Assembly: GCF_900113225.1 (NCBI RefSeq)
Contig: NZ_FOZE01000002.1
Location: 1,426,001-1,490,000, forward strand
Length of the DNA: 64,000 nt
DNA from: Mitsuaria sp. PDC51
Lineage (GTDB): Bacteria > Pseudomonadota > Gammaproteobacteria > Burkholderiales > Burkholderiaceae_C
Reading direction: 5' to 3'
The notes under the pieces were generated by a model. The model made no database searches and was not told the origin of the DNA. It was given only the letters and a program-made list of their open reading frames with translations. A program made the translations under genes and the position numbers. Below, piece by piece: positions 1 to 7,798 of this stretch (position 1 is the first letter of the stretch; each line of letters opens with the position of its first letter).

Positions 1-252
1 GCCAGCAGCAACAACCAGCTCAGCCTGCAGCAGTTCTGCGAGGCCGGCATGGGCCTGGCCATGCTCGGCGCCGAGGACGTCGACGAGTCGCAGGCGCAGG
101 GTCGCCTGCTGCCGCTGCTGCCGGGCTGGTCGCTGCCGACCCTGCCGGTCTACGTGATGACGCCGCAGCGCGATGCGCAGCCGGCGAAGGTCCGGCACGC
201 GATCGAGGCGCTGCGCCATGCGTTCGGCGCGGTCCGCGATGTCGGCGGATGA
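1..252 (+). CDS. LysR-family transcriptional regulator, C-terminal fragment (cut by window edge)
   Basis: An open frame enters from the left edge and stops at TGA 250-252, giving the last 83 residues of a longer protein. The segment QQFCEAGMGLAMLG followed by a proline-rich strand, LPVYVMTP and a final helix ending IEALRHAF matches the end of a LysR substrate-binding domain: the glycine-rich turn before the last strand, then the region where these proteins discuss with a residue like Arg or Pro before the closing helix. The DNA-binding N-terminus lies outside the window, so the target and ligand are unknown. The AraC gene starts 37 bases downstream on the same strand. Confidence 0.7.
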   Translation, partial: ASSNNQLSLQQFCEAGMGLAMLGAEDVDESQAQGRLLPLLPGWSLPTLPVYVMTPQRDAQPAKVRHAIEALRHAFGAVRDVGG

Positions 253-289
253 TCGACGACGGCTTCCCGCAGGCAGGACGACGGCGACG

Positions 290-1216
290 ATGGTGGCGAC
301 GGCGATGACGACCATGACGACGACGGCCGTGAAGGCCAAGGAGGCGGACGGAGCGACGCACGCGGCCTCGGATGGTCATTGGCTCCAGTTGCGGCGGGAC
401 GCACGCACCGGCATCGAGACCGTGCGCGCCCATTTCGACGGCCACGCCTACGACCCGCACGGACATGACGAACTGCTCATCGGCGTCACGCTGCAGGGGG
501 TGCAGCGCTTCCGCTGCCACCGCTCGCTGCACACGAGCACGCCCGGCCGGGCGATCCTGATCGAGCCGGGCGCCATCCATGACGGCCATGCGCCGGAGGC
601 CGGTGGCTTCACCTACGCGATGCTGTACCTCCCGCAGGCCTGGACGGCGCAGTTGTTGGCCCGCCATGAGCTGGGCGGGCTGAGCGCGCTGCAGCCCGCC
701 TTCCGCCACACGCTGGCCGACGACAGTCGGCTCTGCGCCGCCATCCGGCAAGCCTTCCTGGCGCTGCACCTCGACGAGGGCCGCCTCGCCTGTGACCAGC
801 AACTCGATGCGCTGATTGGCCTGCTCGCCGGACAGCTCGGCGAGTCGCCGCCGCGCGGCGACGCCGCCCGCCCGATGGTGCGCGCCCGGGACTTCCTGCA
901 CGACGGCATGGCCGGCGACATCGGCCTGGACGAGCTTGCGGCCTACACCGGCATGGACCGTTTCCGGCTGACGCGGCAGTTCAAGCAGGCCTTCGGCCAG
1001 TCGCCGCATGCCTACCTGGTGAGCCTGCGGCTGCGCGCGGCGCGGGCGCTGCTCGCCGAGGGCAAACGGCCATCGGAGGTCGCCACGGCGGTCGGCTTTT
1101 CCGACCAGAGCCACCTGGGCCGCTGGTTCCAGCGCGCCTACCGCCTCACACCGGCCGACTACCGGCGCCGCTGCACAAACGTTCTAGACCCCGAGCCGGG
1201 CACGCGCAGACGATGA
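290..1216 (+). CDS. AraC-family transcriptional regulator with N-terminal cupin sensor
   Basis: About 308 residues. The N-terminal half carries a cupin-type AraC sensor signature (PHGHDELLIGV, then GRAILIEPGAIHDGH). The C-terminal 100 residues hold two helix-turn-helix units: IGLDELAAYTGMDRFRLTRQ and the AraC signature SEVATAVGFSDQSHLGRWFQ, followed by TPADYRR. It should bind DNA and respond to a small molecule. The start is uncertain: ATG 290 follows a weak AGGCAGGA, while ATG 239 or 305 is possible; the first 25 residues are Thr/Ala rich and look unconserved. The DUF2000 gene follows after 28 bases, so the two are probably cotranscribed or functionally linked. Confidence 0.88.
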   Translation: MVATAMTTMTTTAVKAKEADGATHAASDGHWLQLRRDARTGIETVRAHFDGHAYDPHGHDELLIGVTLQGVQRFRCHRSLHTSTPGRAILIEPGAIHDGHAPEAGGFTYAMLYLPQAWTAQLLARHELGGLSALQPAFRHTLADDSRLCAAIRQAFLALHLDEGRLACDQQLDALIGLLAGQLGESPPRGDAARPMVRARDFLHDGMAGDIGLDELAAYTGMDRFRLTRQFKQAFGQSPHAYLVSLRLRAARALLAEGKRPSEVATAVGFSDQSHLGRWFQRAYRLTPADYRRRCTNVLDPEPGTRRR

Positions 1217-1244
1217 CGGCTTCATTGTTGAAGCACGCCGTGCG

Positions 1245-1658
1245 ATGTCCATGTTTGATACGAAAGTGGCGCTCATCGTCCGCGACGACCTCGCGACCTG
1301 GCAACGACTGAACGTCGTGGCCTTCCTGGCCACCGGCGTGGCCGCCTCGGCACCGGAAGCCCTGGGCGAGCCCTACGTCGATGCGCGGGGGCGCCGTTAC
1401 ACCGCGATGCTGGGTCAGCCGATGCTGGTCTTCGAGGCGGACCTCGCCGGGCTGCAGGCGGCGCACCGCAAGGGCCTGGACGCCGGTCTGACGCTGGTGC
1501 CCTATGTCCACGCGATGTTCTCGACCGGTCACGATGAGGCCAACCGCCAAGTCTTCCTGGCCGGCGACGCGGATCGGCCGGACCTGGTCGGCCTGGCGCT
1601 GCGGGGCCCGAGGAAGGCGGTCGACCAAGCGGCCAAGGGCCTCTCGCTGCACCGTTGA
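1245..1658 (+). CDS. DUF2000 family protein
   Basis: 137 residues, no signal peptide and no membrane segment. The pattern KVALIVRDDLATWQRLNVVA near the start, GQPMLVFEAD in the middle and VPYVHAMFSTGHDEANRQ toward the end is that of the DUF2000 family, which has a peptidyl-tRNA hydrolase-like fold; no activity is established that I know of. DUF2000 genes are often found next to AraC-type regulators, as here, so it may be the regulated partner of the upstream gene. Start ATG 1245; a second ATG lies two codons on. Confidence 0.8.
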   Translation: MSMFDTKVALIVRDDLATWQRLNVVAFLATGVAASAPEALGEPYVDARGRRYTAMLGQPMLVFEADLAGLQAAHRKGLDAGLTLVPYVHAMFSTGHDEANRQVFLAGDADRPDLVGLALRGPRKAVDQAAKGLSLHR

Positions 1659-1712
1659 CCGGGGCTCGGTTGTCCGCATGGAGCTGTCGCGCCGGGCCGC
1701 TACATTCGCCGG

Positions 1713-2387
1713 ATGCCATTGAGTCAAGCCGCCTGGGCCCGCATCGTCCCGTTCGCGCTCTTCATGTCGCTGCTGGCGCTGCGGGGCGCCCTGCCCGAGG
1801 AAAACGCCTGGGGCCTCGACCCGCGCTGGATCTATGCGCTGAACCTCGTCGTGGTCGGTGGCGCGCTGGCCTGGTTCTGGCGCGCTTACGGCGAGTTCGC
1901 CCGCCAGAACCGCCCCACGGCCGGCGAGGCGGGACTGAGCGTCGTCGTCGGCCTGGTCGTCTTCGGGCTGTGGATCTCGCTGGATGCGCCGTGGATGCGG
2001 CTCGGCGACGCGACCGCCCCCTTCGTGCCGATGACCGCGGCGGGCACGCCGGACTGGCCGCTGATCGCGGTGCGCTGGATCGGCGCGGCTCTGGTCGTGC
2101 CGGTGATGGAGGAGCTCTTCTGGCGCAGCTTCCTGATGCGCTGGATCGCCAGCCCGCGGTTCGAGAGCGTCGATCCCAGAGCGGCGGGCCTGCGGGCGAT
2201 CGTGCTCTCGACCTTCGTCTTCATGCTCGCGCACACGCTGTGGCTGGCGGCGATCGTCGCCGGCGCGGCCTATGCGTGGCTTTACGTGCGCACCGGCAAG
2301 CTGTGGACGGCCGTCATCGCGCACGCGGTGACGAACGGCGTGCTCGGGATCTGGGTCGTGTACAGCGGGCGCTGGGAGTTCTGGTGA
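1713..2387 (+). CDS. CAAX prenyl protease-related (CPBP) intramembrane protease, PEP-CTERM-associated type
   Basis: 224 residues with about six hydrophobic spans. It has the CPBP/ABI motifs: EELFWRSF with E133, E134 and R138, then FMLAHTLW with H174, and HAVTNG with H204 and N208, which together form the presumed metal site of this glutamic-type membrane protease family. The overall sequence resembles the CAAX-related protease class that co-occurs with exosortase/PEP-CTERM systems. Two PEP-CTERM proteins lie elsewhere in this window (13678 and 26264), which supports that reading, though no exosortase is here. It starts 54 bases after the DUF2000 stop, so cotranscription is possible. Substrate unknown. 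Confidence 0.85.
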   Translation: MPLSQAAWARIVPFALFMSLLALRGALPEENAWGLDPRWIYALNLVVVGGALAWFWRAYGEFARQNRPTAGEAGLSVVVGLVVFGLWISLDAPWMRLGDATAPFVPMTAAGTPDWPLIAVRWIGAALVVPVMEELFWRSFLMRWIASPRFESVDPRAAGLRAIVLSTFVFMLAHTLWLAAIVAGAAYAWLYVRTGKLWTAVIAHAVTNGVLGIWVVYSGRWEFW

Positions 2388-2396
2388 CAGGCGCGA

Positions 2397-3161
2397 TCAG
2401 CGGCTCATCGCCTTCGTGACACCGGCCGGCCGCTGCAGGTGCTTGAAGCGCTCGAACAGCCAGCAGCGCATGCCCATCACCAGCGTGAACTGGCGCTTCT
2501 CGTGGTCGGGCAGCTTCTGGTCGAGCAGGTGCTGGCGGGCGAAGTCCTCGGCGACACGCTGCAGCCGGTCGCGCAGTTCGCGCGCCATGCCGGGGCTGAG
2601 CTGGCCATGGACCAGCATCAGCAGTTCCGCATCGTTGTCGAAGCCGCCGGCGAAGAAGTCCTGCATGACGTGCTCGCGGAAGAAGCCCATCACCGGCCCC
2701 TGCGGTCGCCAGCGGAAGGTCTTGGCGACCTGCAGCCGATAGCGGTTCAGCGGCCGCAGCTCGATGATGCCGAGCCGGTCCAACTGCGCCAGCGCGCGCG
2801 TCACGTCGGCCTCGCTCATCCGGTAGGTCGCCACGATCTGCTCGAAGCTCCATTGGCTCAGGCAGCACAGGGCGGTCAGCAGCAGCTTCTCGTCGGCGAC
2901 GACCTCGCGTTCCTGCTGCAGCGTCAGCTCGCGGCGCAGCGGCTGGGATTGCGCCAGGCGCTGGGACAGCTCGGCGAAGTCGGTCTTGAGGACGCGGCAC
3001 AGCTCATCGATCCGCGACAGCGGCATCTCGCCGCCCGCGGCGAACATGCGCTTGACGCTGGACTCGGACAGGTCCAGCGCCGTCGCCAGCTGCGCGTAGC
3101 TGATGCCGGCCTGTTTCAGCTCGGCCTTGATGAGGTCGATGAGGGATTGCGTGCTCGCCAT
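2397..3161 (-). CDS. XRE-type helix-turn-helix transcriptional regulator
   Basis: 254 residues. Residues about 5-65 form a Cro/CI-type helix-turn-helix (ISYAQLATALDLSESSVKRM, then MPLSRIDELCRVLKTD). The rest is a soluble helical domain beginning with REVVADEKLLLTALCC that may include a second winged-helix-like part (TYRMSEADVTRALAQLDRLG). Regulators of this architecture are common in Burkholderiales but their targets are unknown to me. It is convergent with the CAAX protease (9-base gap), and its 5' end abuts the remnant of an amidohydrolase on the other strand, so insertion or rearrangement here may have removed that gene's front part. Confidence 0.82.
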   Translation of the reverse strand: MASTQSLIDLIKAELKQAGISYAQLATALDLSESSVKRMFAAGGEMPLSRIDELCRVLKTDFAELSQRLAQSQPLRRELTLQQEREVVADEKLLLTALCCLSQWSFEQIVATYRMSEADVTRALAQLDRLGIIELRPLNRYRLQVAKTFRWRPQGPVMGFFREHVMQDFFAGGFDNDAELLMLVHGQLSPGMARELRDRLQRVAEDFARQHLLDQKLPDHEKRQFTLVMGMRCWLFERFKHLQRPAGVTKAMSR

Positions 3162-3181
3162 GGCGGCGGACGTTAGCGCAG

Positions 3182-3499
3182 TTCGGTAGCGCTGATCGAC
3201 CCCGCGGGGGCCGCCTCGCGATACCGCAGCGGCCGGTGCTGCGCCGCCAGGACTGGCACGACCGGCTGCTGCATGGCTCCGACTACCCGCTGCCGGGCGT
3301 GCTGCCGCTGGTGCGCCTGCCGCAACTCGTCCGGGCGGGGGTACTCGATGAGAGCCACGTCGCTCCTTTGGGGGCGTTGCGGGACCACCACCCCCTGATG
3401 TTTGATCTCGCCCTCAAGCGGCTGGCTCGCTGGCAAGGGCAAGCGCTGGGGGCGTCGGTCTACGGGACCGCCCGGCATTTCGGCCCGACGCCCGCCTGA
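3182..3499 (+). pseudogene. Amidohydrolase-like protein, C-terminal remnant
   Basis: An open frame ending at TGA 3497-3499 encodes the C-terminal end of what looks like a TIM-barrel metal-dependent hydrolase: RLLHGSDYPLPGVLPLV carries the late Asp-containing strand motif (HGSDYP) typical of amidohydrolases, followed by a helical tail. The upstream two-thirds that would supply the metal-binding histidines is absent, replaced by the start of the divergent XRE gene. There is no good ribosome site before GTG 3236. I read this as a decayed gene; a short functional protein is less likely. Confidence 0.5.
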
Positions 3500-3590
3500 T
3501 CGCCCCCCCTGAACCGGGCCGTCCCGCGCGGTAGCACGGATCGATACCGGAACGGGCGGCGCGCGATACTCGCCGCCAAACATCAGGGGG
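3391..3590. repeat. 14-bp inverted repeat flanking the end of the amidohydrolase remnant
   Basis: CCCCCTGATGTTTG at 3391-3404 recurs as its exact reverse complement CAAACATCAGGGGG at 3577-3590, 172 bases further on. The arms flank the 3' end of the pseudogene. The distance is too long for a terminator; it may be the scar of an inverted duplication. Confidence 0.5.
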
Positions 3591-3676
3591 GCCCGGGCGA
3601 GGACGGCGACAGTCGCGCCATCGCCACCGGCAACCCATCGGTCCCGAGGGACCTTTCATCGAGGAGGAACGACGAC

Positions 3677-4147
3677 ATGAACACCCCGCACATCCGCGTC
3701 CAGCGCGACACGCAGGCCTGGCGCTACCAGGTGTGGATCTCCTTCGGCATCAGCGTGGCGCTGTGCGCCATCGGCCTGGCCTGGCTGCCGGGCGCCGACC
3801 TGGACCGGGCCTTCATGGTCATGGGCTATGTGTTCTGCCTGTCCACGGCCTTCGCGCTGTCCAAGTACATCCGCGACAACCAGGCCACCCGCACCGACAC
3901 CCCGATGTGGGGCCTGGTGGTGTGGAGCGGCTTCGGCCTGGCCATGGCGCTCACCGGCTGGGGCCTGTGGCGCATGGAGATCCAGCCCGTCTGGAAGGCC
4001 TACCTGCTGGTGTGCTGGCTCTACCTGATCTCCAACGTGTTCACGCTGGCGAAGATGCTGCGCGATGCACATGAGGCCGACCTCGCCGAGGCCCGCCTGC
4101 AAGGCCGCCGCGAGGCCCACCGCGAAGCCGTCGCGGCCGCCGAGTGA
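3677..4147 (+). CDS. YiaA/YiaB two-helix domain inner-membrane protein
   Basis: 156 residues with four hydrophobic spans arranged as two tandem two-helix units, roughly residues 17-40, 46-66, 79-98 and 107-126. This matches the YiaA/B two-helix family, whose role is unknown. The C-terminus is a charged, Ala/Glu/Arg-rich tail that should be cytoplasmic. The start is secure: a strong GAGGAGGA lies just upstream of ATG 3677. It is followed on the same strand by two exported proteins, the second overlapping the first, which suggests a three-gene transcription unit. Confidence 0.85.
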   Translation: MNTPHIRVQRDTQAWRYQVWISFGISVALCAIGLAWLPGADLDRAFMVMGYVFCLSTAFALSKYIRDNQATRTDTPMWGLVVWSGFGLAMALTGWGLWRMEIQPVWKAYLLVCWLYLISNVFTLAKMLRDAHEADLAEARLQGRREAHREAVAAAE

Positions 4148-4209
4148 TGCGCCCGCCCGCCTCGCCGCCCCGTCCAAGCCCCGCTCGCCCGCCTTCCAGG
4201 AGCTCCGCC

Positions 4210-4656
4210 ATGCGTGCCCGCCTGTCCCTGATCAGCGTCCTGACCGCCACCACCCTCGCCCTGCTGGGCGCCAGCGGCGCGGCCCGTGCCCACGGCGGAC
4301 CGAGCGACGCCAGCGCGGCGCTGTCCGCGGTGCCGGTCGCCATCTCGGTGGTCGCGCCGTCGGTGGTGCTGTCCGCCGGCGCGGCCTTCGTGGTCGTCGC
4401 CATCGAGAGCACCGCCCGCGGCACCGTCTGGGTGCTGGAGCGCGCGTCCGACGGCGCGCGCCTCAGCGTCGAGTTCTCCGGCAAGGTGGTCGCCGGCGCC
4501 GCGACCTCGATCGGCACGGCCGTCGTCGTGACCGCGATCAGCACCGGCTACGTGCTGTCCGCCGCCGGGGAGGCCATCGCCTTCATCCCCAACGAGATCG
4601 GCGCCTCGCTGCTCCACAACGAACGCGTCACCCACCGGGACCGCGTCACGCCATGA
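4210..4656 (+). CDS. Exported hypothetical protein
   Basis: 148 residues. I chose ATG 4210 because AGGAGCTCC precedes it and because it gives a clean signal peptide (MRARLSLISVLTATTLALLG, cleavage near ARAHG); an earlier in-frame ATG at 4144 would place an unlikely proline-rich leader in front. The mature part is short, with two hydrophobic stretches that alternate with charged strands (WVLERASDGARLSVEF). I do not recognise a family. Its stop codon overlaps the start of the DUF2145 gene by four bases (ATGA), so translation of the two is probably coupled and they may act together in the cell envelope. Confidence 0.75.
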   Translation: MRARLSLISVLTATTLALLGASGAARAHGGPSDASAALSAVPVAISVVAPSVVLSAGAAFVVVAIESTARGTVWVLERASDGARLSVEFSGKVVAGAATSIGTAVVVTAISTGYVLSAAGEAIAFIPNEIGASLLHNERVTHRDRVTP

Positions 4657-5480
4657 GCGTCGCGCACCCCCGGGGCTTGCTGGTCGCCGCCGCGCTGGGC
4701 GCGCTGCTGGTGGCCGGTCCGGCGCAGGCCGGCCGGCCGTGCGAGGACAAGCCGCCCTCGCCCGACCAGATCCGCCGCGGCATGGACCTCGCCCAGGCCA
4801 CCGCCGCGGCGCTGGACCGCAGCGGCGCCGAGGTGGTGCTGCTCGCGCGCGCCGGCCAGGACCTAACCGAGTACGGCCTGCGCTGGTCGCATGTGGGTTT
4901 CGTCTACCGCGACACGGCGGGCAGCGGCGCGAGCGCCAAGCCGGTCTGGCGCGTGATGCACAAGCTCAACCAGTGCGGCACGGCGCTGGCCGACCTGTAC
5001 CGGCAGGGCCTGGGCGAGTTCTTCATGGACAACCCGGCCCGCTACGAGGCCGCCTTCTCGGTGCTGCAGCCCGAACTGCAGCAGGCGCTGCTGCCGCTGC
5101 TGCGCGAGAACGCGCGGGCCGCGGCCATGCACACGCCGGCCTACAGCATGGTGGCCTACCCCTGGTCGCGCGAGTACCAACAGAGCAACCAGTGGGCGCT
5201 GGAGACCCTGGCCGCGGCGGCCGCGCCGCGCGAGGTCTTCAACCGCGCCCAGGCGCAGGACTGGCTCAAGCGCCAGGGCTACACGCCGTCGGACCTGCGC
5301 CTGTCGACCGCGAAGCGGCTGGGCGCGCGCATCGGCATGGCCAACGTCGCCTTCGACGACCATCCGTCGGCGCGCCGCTTCTCCGGCCACATCGAGACCA
5401 CGACAGCCGACACGATCTTCAGTTGGCTGAACCGCACCGGCCGCGGCCAGGCGACGCAGCGCGTCACGGCCGGCCCCTGA
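4653..5480 (+). CDS. DUF2145 family exported protein
   Basis: 275 residues with a signal peptide (GLLVAAALGALLVAG, cleavage after AQAG). The mature protein has the DUF2145 features: an early Cys (RPCEDKPPSPDQI), a segment RWSHVGFVYRD, a Trp/Cys region VWRVMHKLNQCG, and a C-terminal domain with YPWSREYQQSNQWALE. The conserved His, Cys and Asn residues in a short secreted protein suggest a peptidase- or amidase-like fold, but no function is established that I know of. The start ATG 4653 overlaps the preceding stop, which fixes it. The gene closes the YiaA/exported protein/DUF2145 cluster. Confidence 0.82.
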   Translation: MSVAHPRGLLVAAALGALLVAGPAQAGRPCEDKPPSPDQIRRGMDLAQATAAALDRSGAEVVLLARAGQDLTEYGLRWSHVGFVYRDTAGSGASAKPVWRVMHKLNQCGTALADLYRQGLGEFFMDNPARYEAAFSVLQPELQQALLPLLRENARAAAMHTPAYSMVAYPWSREYQQSNQWALETLAAAAAPREVFNRAQAQDWLKRQGYTPSDLRLSTAKRLGARIGMANVAFDDHPSARRFSGHIETTTADTIFSWLNRTGRGQATQRVTAGP

Positions 5481-5538
5481 CCGGGCCCTCCCCCCGACGC
5501 CCCCACCCTCCCCCCTGACTCCCTCAGCGAGCCCTCCC

Positions 5539-7488
5539 ATGAGCGACTCTTCCCACACCAGTCAATTCGCCCTGCTGGGGCAGCGCAGGTTCGGACCGTT
5601 CTTCGCCACGCAGCTGGCCGGCGCGTTCAACGACTCGTTCCTGAAGCAGTTGGTCATCCTGCTGGTCACCTTCCACGCCACCGAGTACACGACGCTGTCC
5701 GCGGGGCTGGTCGCGAACATGGCAGCGGGTCTCTTCATCCTGCCGTTCGTGCTGTTCTCGGCCTACGCCGGGCAGTTGGCCGACCGGTTCGACAAGGCCC
5801 GCGTCATCCGCGCGGTGAAGGCCGCCGAGGTCGCGATCATGGTCGTGGCCAGCGCGGGCTTCTACATGAAGAGCCTGCCAGTGCTGCTCACCTCCATCTT
5901 CGCGATGGGCTGCCACTCGGCGTTCTTCGGCCCGGTCAAGTACTCGCTGCTGCCGCGGGTCCTGGCCAAGGAGGAGCTCACCGGCGGCAACGGCCTGCTG
6001 GAAATGGGCACCTTCCTCAGCATCCTCCTGGGCACGCTGGTGGCCGGTGTCATGGCCGCGATGACGACCAACCCGCTCTGGCTGTCCATCGCGCTGCTGG
6101 CCTTCGCCATCGTCGGCCTGGCCTCCAGCCTGTTCATCCCCGCCACCGGCGAGGCGGCGCCCGACCTGAAGCTCCGCTTCAGCGTGGTGTCCGAGACCCT
6201 CGCGACGGTGAAGATGGGCAAGCGGGAGGGCAAAGGCGTCTGGAACAGCCTGCTCGCCATCTCGTGGTTCTGGTTCGTGGGCGCCGTGGTCCTCTCGCAC
6301 ATCCCCGGGCTCGGCAAGGAAGTGCTGCAGGGGGACACCACGGTGGTGACGGTCCTGCTGGCCACCTTCTCCATCGGCATCGCGGCGGGCTCGCTGCTGT
6401 GCGAGCGCCTGTCGGGCCACAAGGTGGAGATCGGCCTGGTGCCCATCGGCTCCATCGGCCTGTCGCTGTTCACCGCGGACCTGGCCTGGTCCTGCGACAG
6501 CTTCGCCGCGGCGCTGCATGCCTCCTCGGCCAGCCTGCCGCTGACCTGGACCCAGTTCCTCGCCACCAGCGGCAGCCTCCGCGTCCTCGGCGACGTCGCG
6601 CTGCTGGGCCTGTTCGGCGGCCTCTTCATCGTCCCGCTGTACGCCTTCGTCCAGCTGCGCACCGCGCCGGAGCGGCAGTCGCGCATCATCAGCGCGAACA
6701 ATATCCTGAATGCCGTCGCGATGGTCATTGCCGCCGGCATGTCCGCCGGCCTGCTCGCCTACGGCGTCTCGGTGACGAGCATCATCCTGATCTGCGCCGG
6801 CCTGAACGCGCTGGTGGCGATCTACATCTACCGGACCGTTCCCGAGTTCCTGTGGCGCTTCCTGAGCTGGTTCGTGGTCCACACGATCTACCGGCTCCGC
6901 ACCACGGGCGCCCACCACATTCCCGAGGAGGGACCGGCCCTCCTGGCGCCCAACCACGTCTCCTACGTGGACGCGCTGGTCCTGAGCGCGCTCTGCCCGC
7001 GGCCGATCCGCTTCGTGATGGACGCGAGCATCTTCCGGGTGCCGGTGCTGTCGTGGTTGTTCCGCCAGGTCAACGCCATTCCCATCGCGTCGGCGAAGAA
7101 GGAACCCGAGACGCTCGAGCGGGCGCTGGCCGCGGTGGATGCGGCCCTGCGCAACGGCGAGCTGGTGTGCGTCTTCCCCGAGGGCGCGCTGACCCGCGAT
7201 GGTCAGCTGGCGGAGTTCAAGCCCGGCATCCGCCGGATGCTCGACGCCAACCCGGTGCCGGTCATCCCGGTGGGCCTGAGCGGCTTGTGGGAGACCGCGT
7301 TCGCGAGAAACGGCAAATCCACCGCCGCGCGGCTGGGGAGCTTGCGCCCGGGACGGCGGCTGGAGGTGAAGGTCGGGGCGCCGTTGCCGCACGATGTGAG
7401 CGTCGAGGAGCTTCGCGCCAAGGTGCAGGGCCTGCTCGACCCGGTTGCGGCGGCGAGCCGGCCGCAGCCGTCGGAGGCGCGGGGCTGA
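5539..7488 (+). CDS. LplT-type MFS transporter fused to PlsC-type acyltransferase
   Basis: 649 residues. Residues 1 to about 410 form a 12-span major facilitator domain like the lysophospholipid flippase LplT (FNDSFLKQLVILLVTFHATE at the start, ADRFDKARVIR loop). Residues about 440-640 are a 1-acylglycerol-phosphate acyltransferase domain with the HX4D motif in NHVSYVD (472-478) and FPEG at 546-549. The expected role is import of lysophospholipid across the inner membrane and its re-acylation. In enterobacteria LplT and Aas are separate, and in many bacteria a longer fusion also has an acyl-ACP synthetase domain; that third domain is absent here. It follows the DUF2145 gene by 58 bases. Confidence 0.9.
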   Translation: MSDSSHTSQFALLGQRRFGPFFATQLAGAFNDSFLKQLVILLVTFHATEYTTLSAGLVANMAAGLFILPFVLFSAYAGQLADRFDKARVIRAVKAAEVAIMVVASAGFYMKSLPVLLTSIFAMGCHSAFFGPVKYSLLPRVLAKEELTGGNGLLEMGTFLSILLGTLVAGVMAAMTTNPLWLSIALLAFAIVGLASSLFIPATGEAAPDLKLRFSVVSETLATVKMGKREGKGVWNSLLAISWFWFVGAVVLSHIPGLGKEVLQGDTTVVTVLLATFSIGIAAGSLLCERLSGHKVEIGLVPIGSIGLSLFTADLAWSCDSFAAALHASSASLPLTWTQFLATSGSLRVLGDVALLGLFGGLFIVPLYAFVQLRTAPERQSRIISANNILNAVAMVIAAGMSAGLLAYGVSVTSIILICAGLNALVAIYIYRTVPEFLWRFLSWFVVHTIYRLRTTGAHHIPEEGPALLAPNHVSYVDALVLSALCPRPIRFVMDASIFRVPVLSWLFRQVNAIPIASAKKEPETLERALAAVDAALRNGELVCVFPEGALTRDGQLAEFKPGIRRMLDANPVPVIPVGLSGLWETAFARNGKSTAARLGSLRPGRRLEVKVGAPLPHDVSVEELRAKVQGLLDPVAAASRPQPSEARG

Positions 7489-7798
7489 GTGGTCGCCGTC
7501 CTGAGGGGCACTGGAGCGGTTGCCAGGCCGTCATCGGCGGCATACAGTCGCCCCCCACGCGCTGGCTAGACAACCCGAAAGGGCGCGACCCAGTGTAAAG
7601 AGTGTGAAGGCCTCCGAAAGGAGGCCTTCCGCTTTCCGGGGTCAGGTGTTGCGCCGGCTTCTCACATGTTCCTGCATGCGTGCAGCAGGTGATCAGATGC
7701 TGCGCGTCCCGCGTCGTATAAGCCGATGGCTCCAAAGCTTGAGCACCCGCGCCGAGTGCCGCACCGCGCTGGCTTCAGGCCAAGGTTCCCTTCCAGCG
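7489..7798. other. Intergenic region between two convergent genes
   Basis: 310 bases without a supported gene. It holds the hairpin at 7606-7629. The part right of 7640 shows no hairpin, promoter pair or conserved coding frame that I can support; several short frames cross it but none has a ribosome site or family match. Confidence 0.6.
7606..7629 (+). terminator. Perfect 10-bp hairpin with GAAA loop
   Basis: GAAGGCCTCC and GGAGGCCTTC pair over ten bases around a GAAA tetraloop. It lies 118 bases after the acyltransferase stop. There is no clean T-run after it (CGCTTTCC follows), so it could be a weak terminator, an mRNA-stabilising end or part of a small RNA. Confidence 0.5.

Noticed and set aside
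7489-7798. tRNA or known small RNA in the gap
   Set aside because: No cloverleaf, T-loop consensus or signal-recognition RNA motif could be found by eye.
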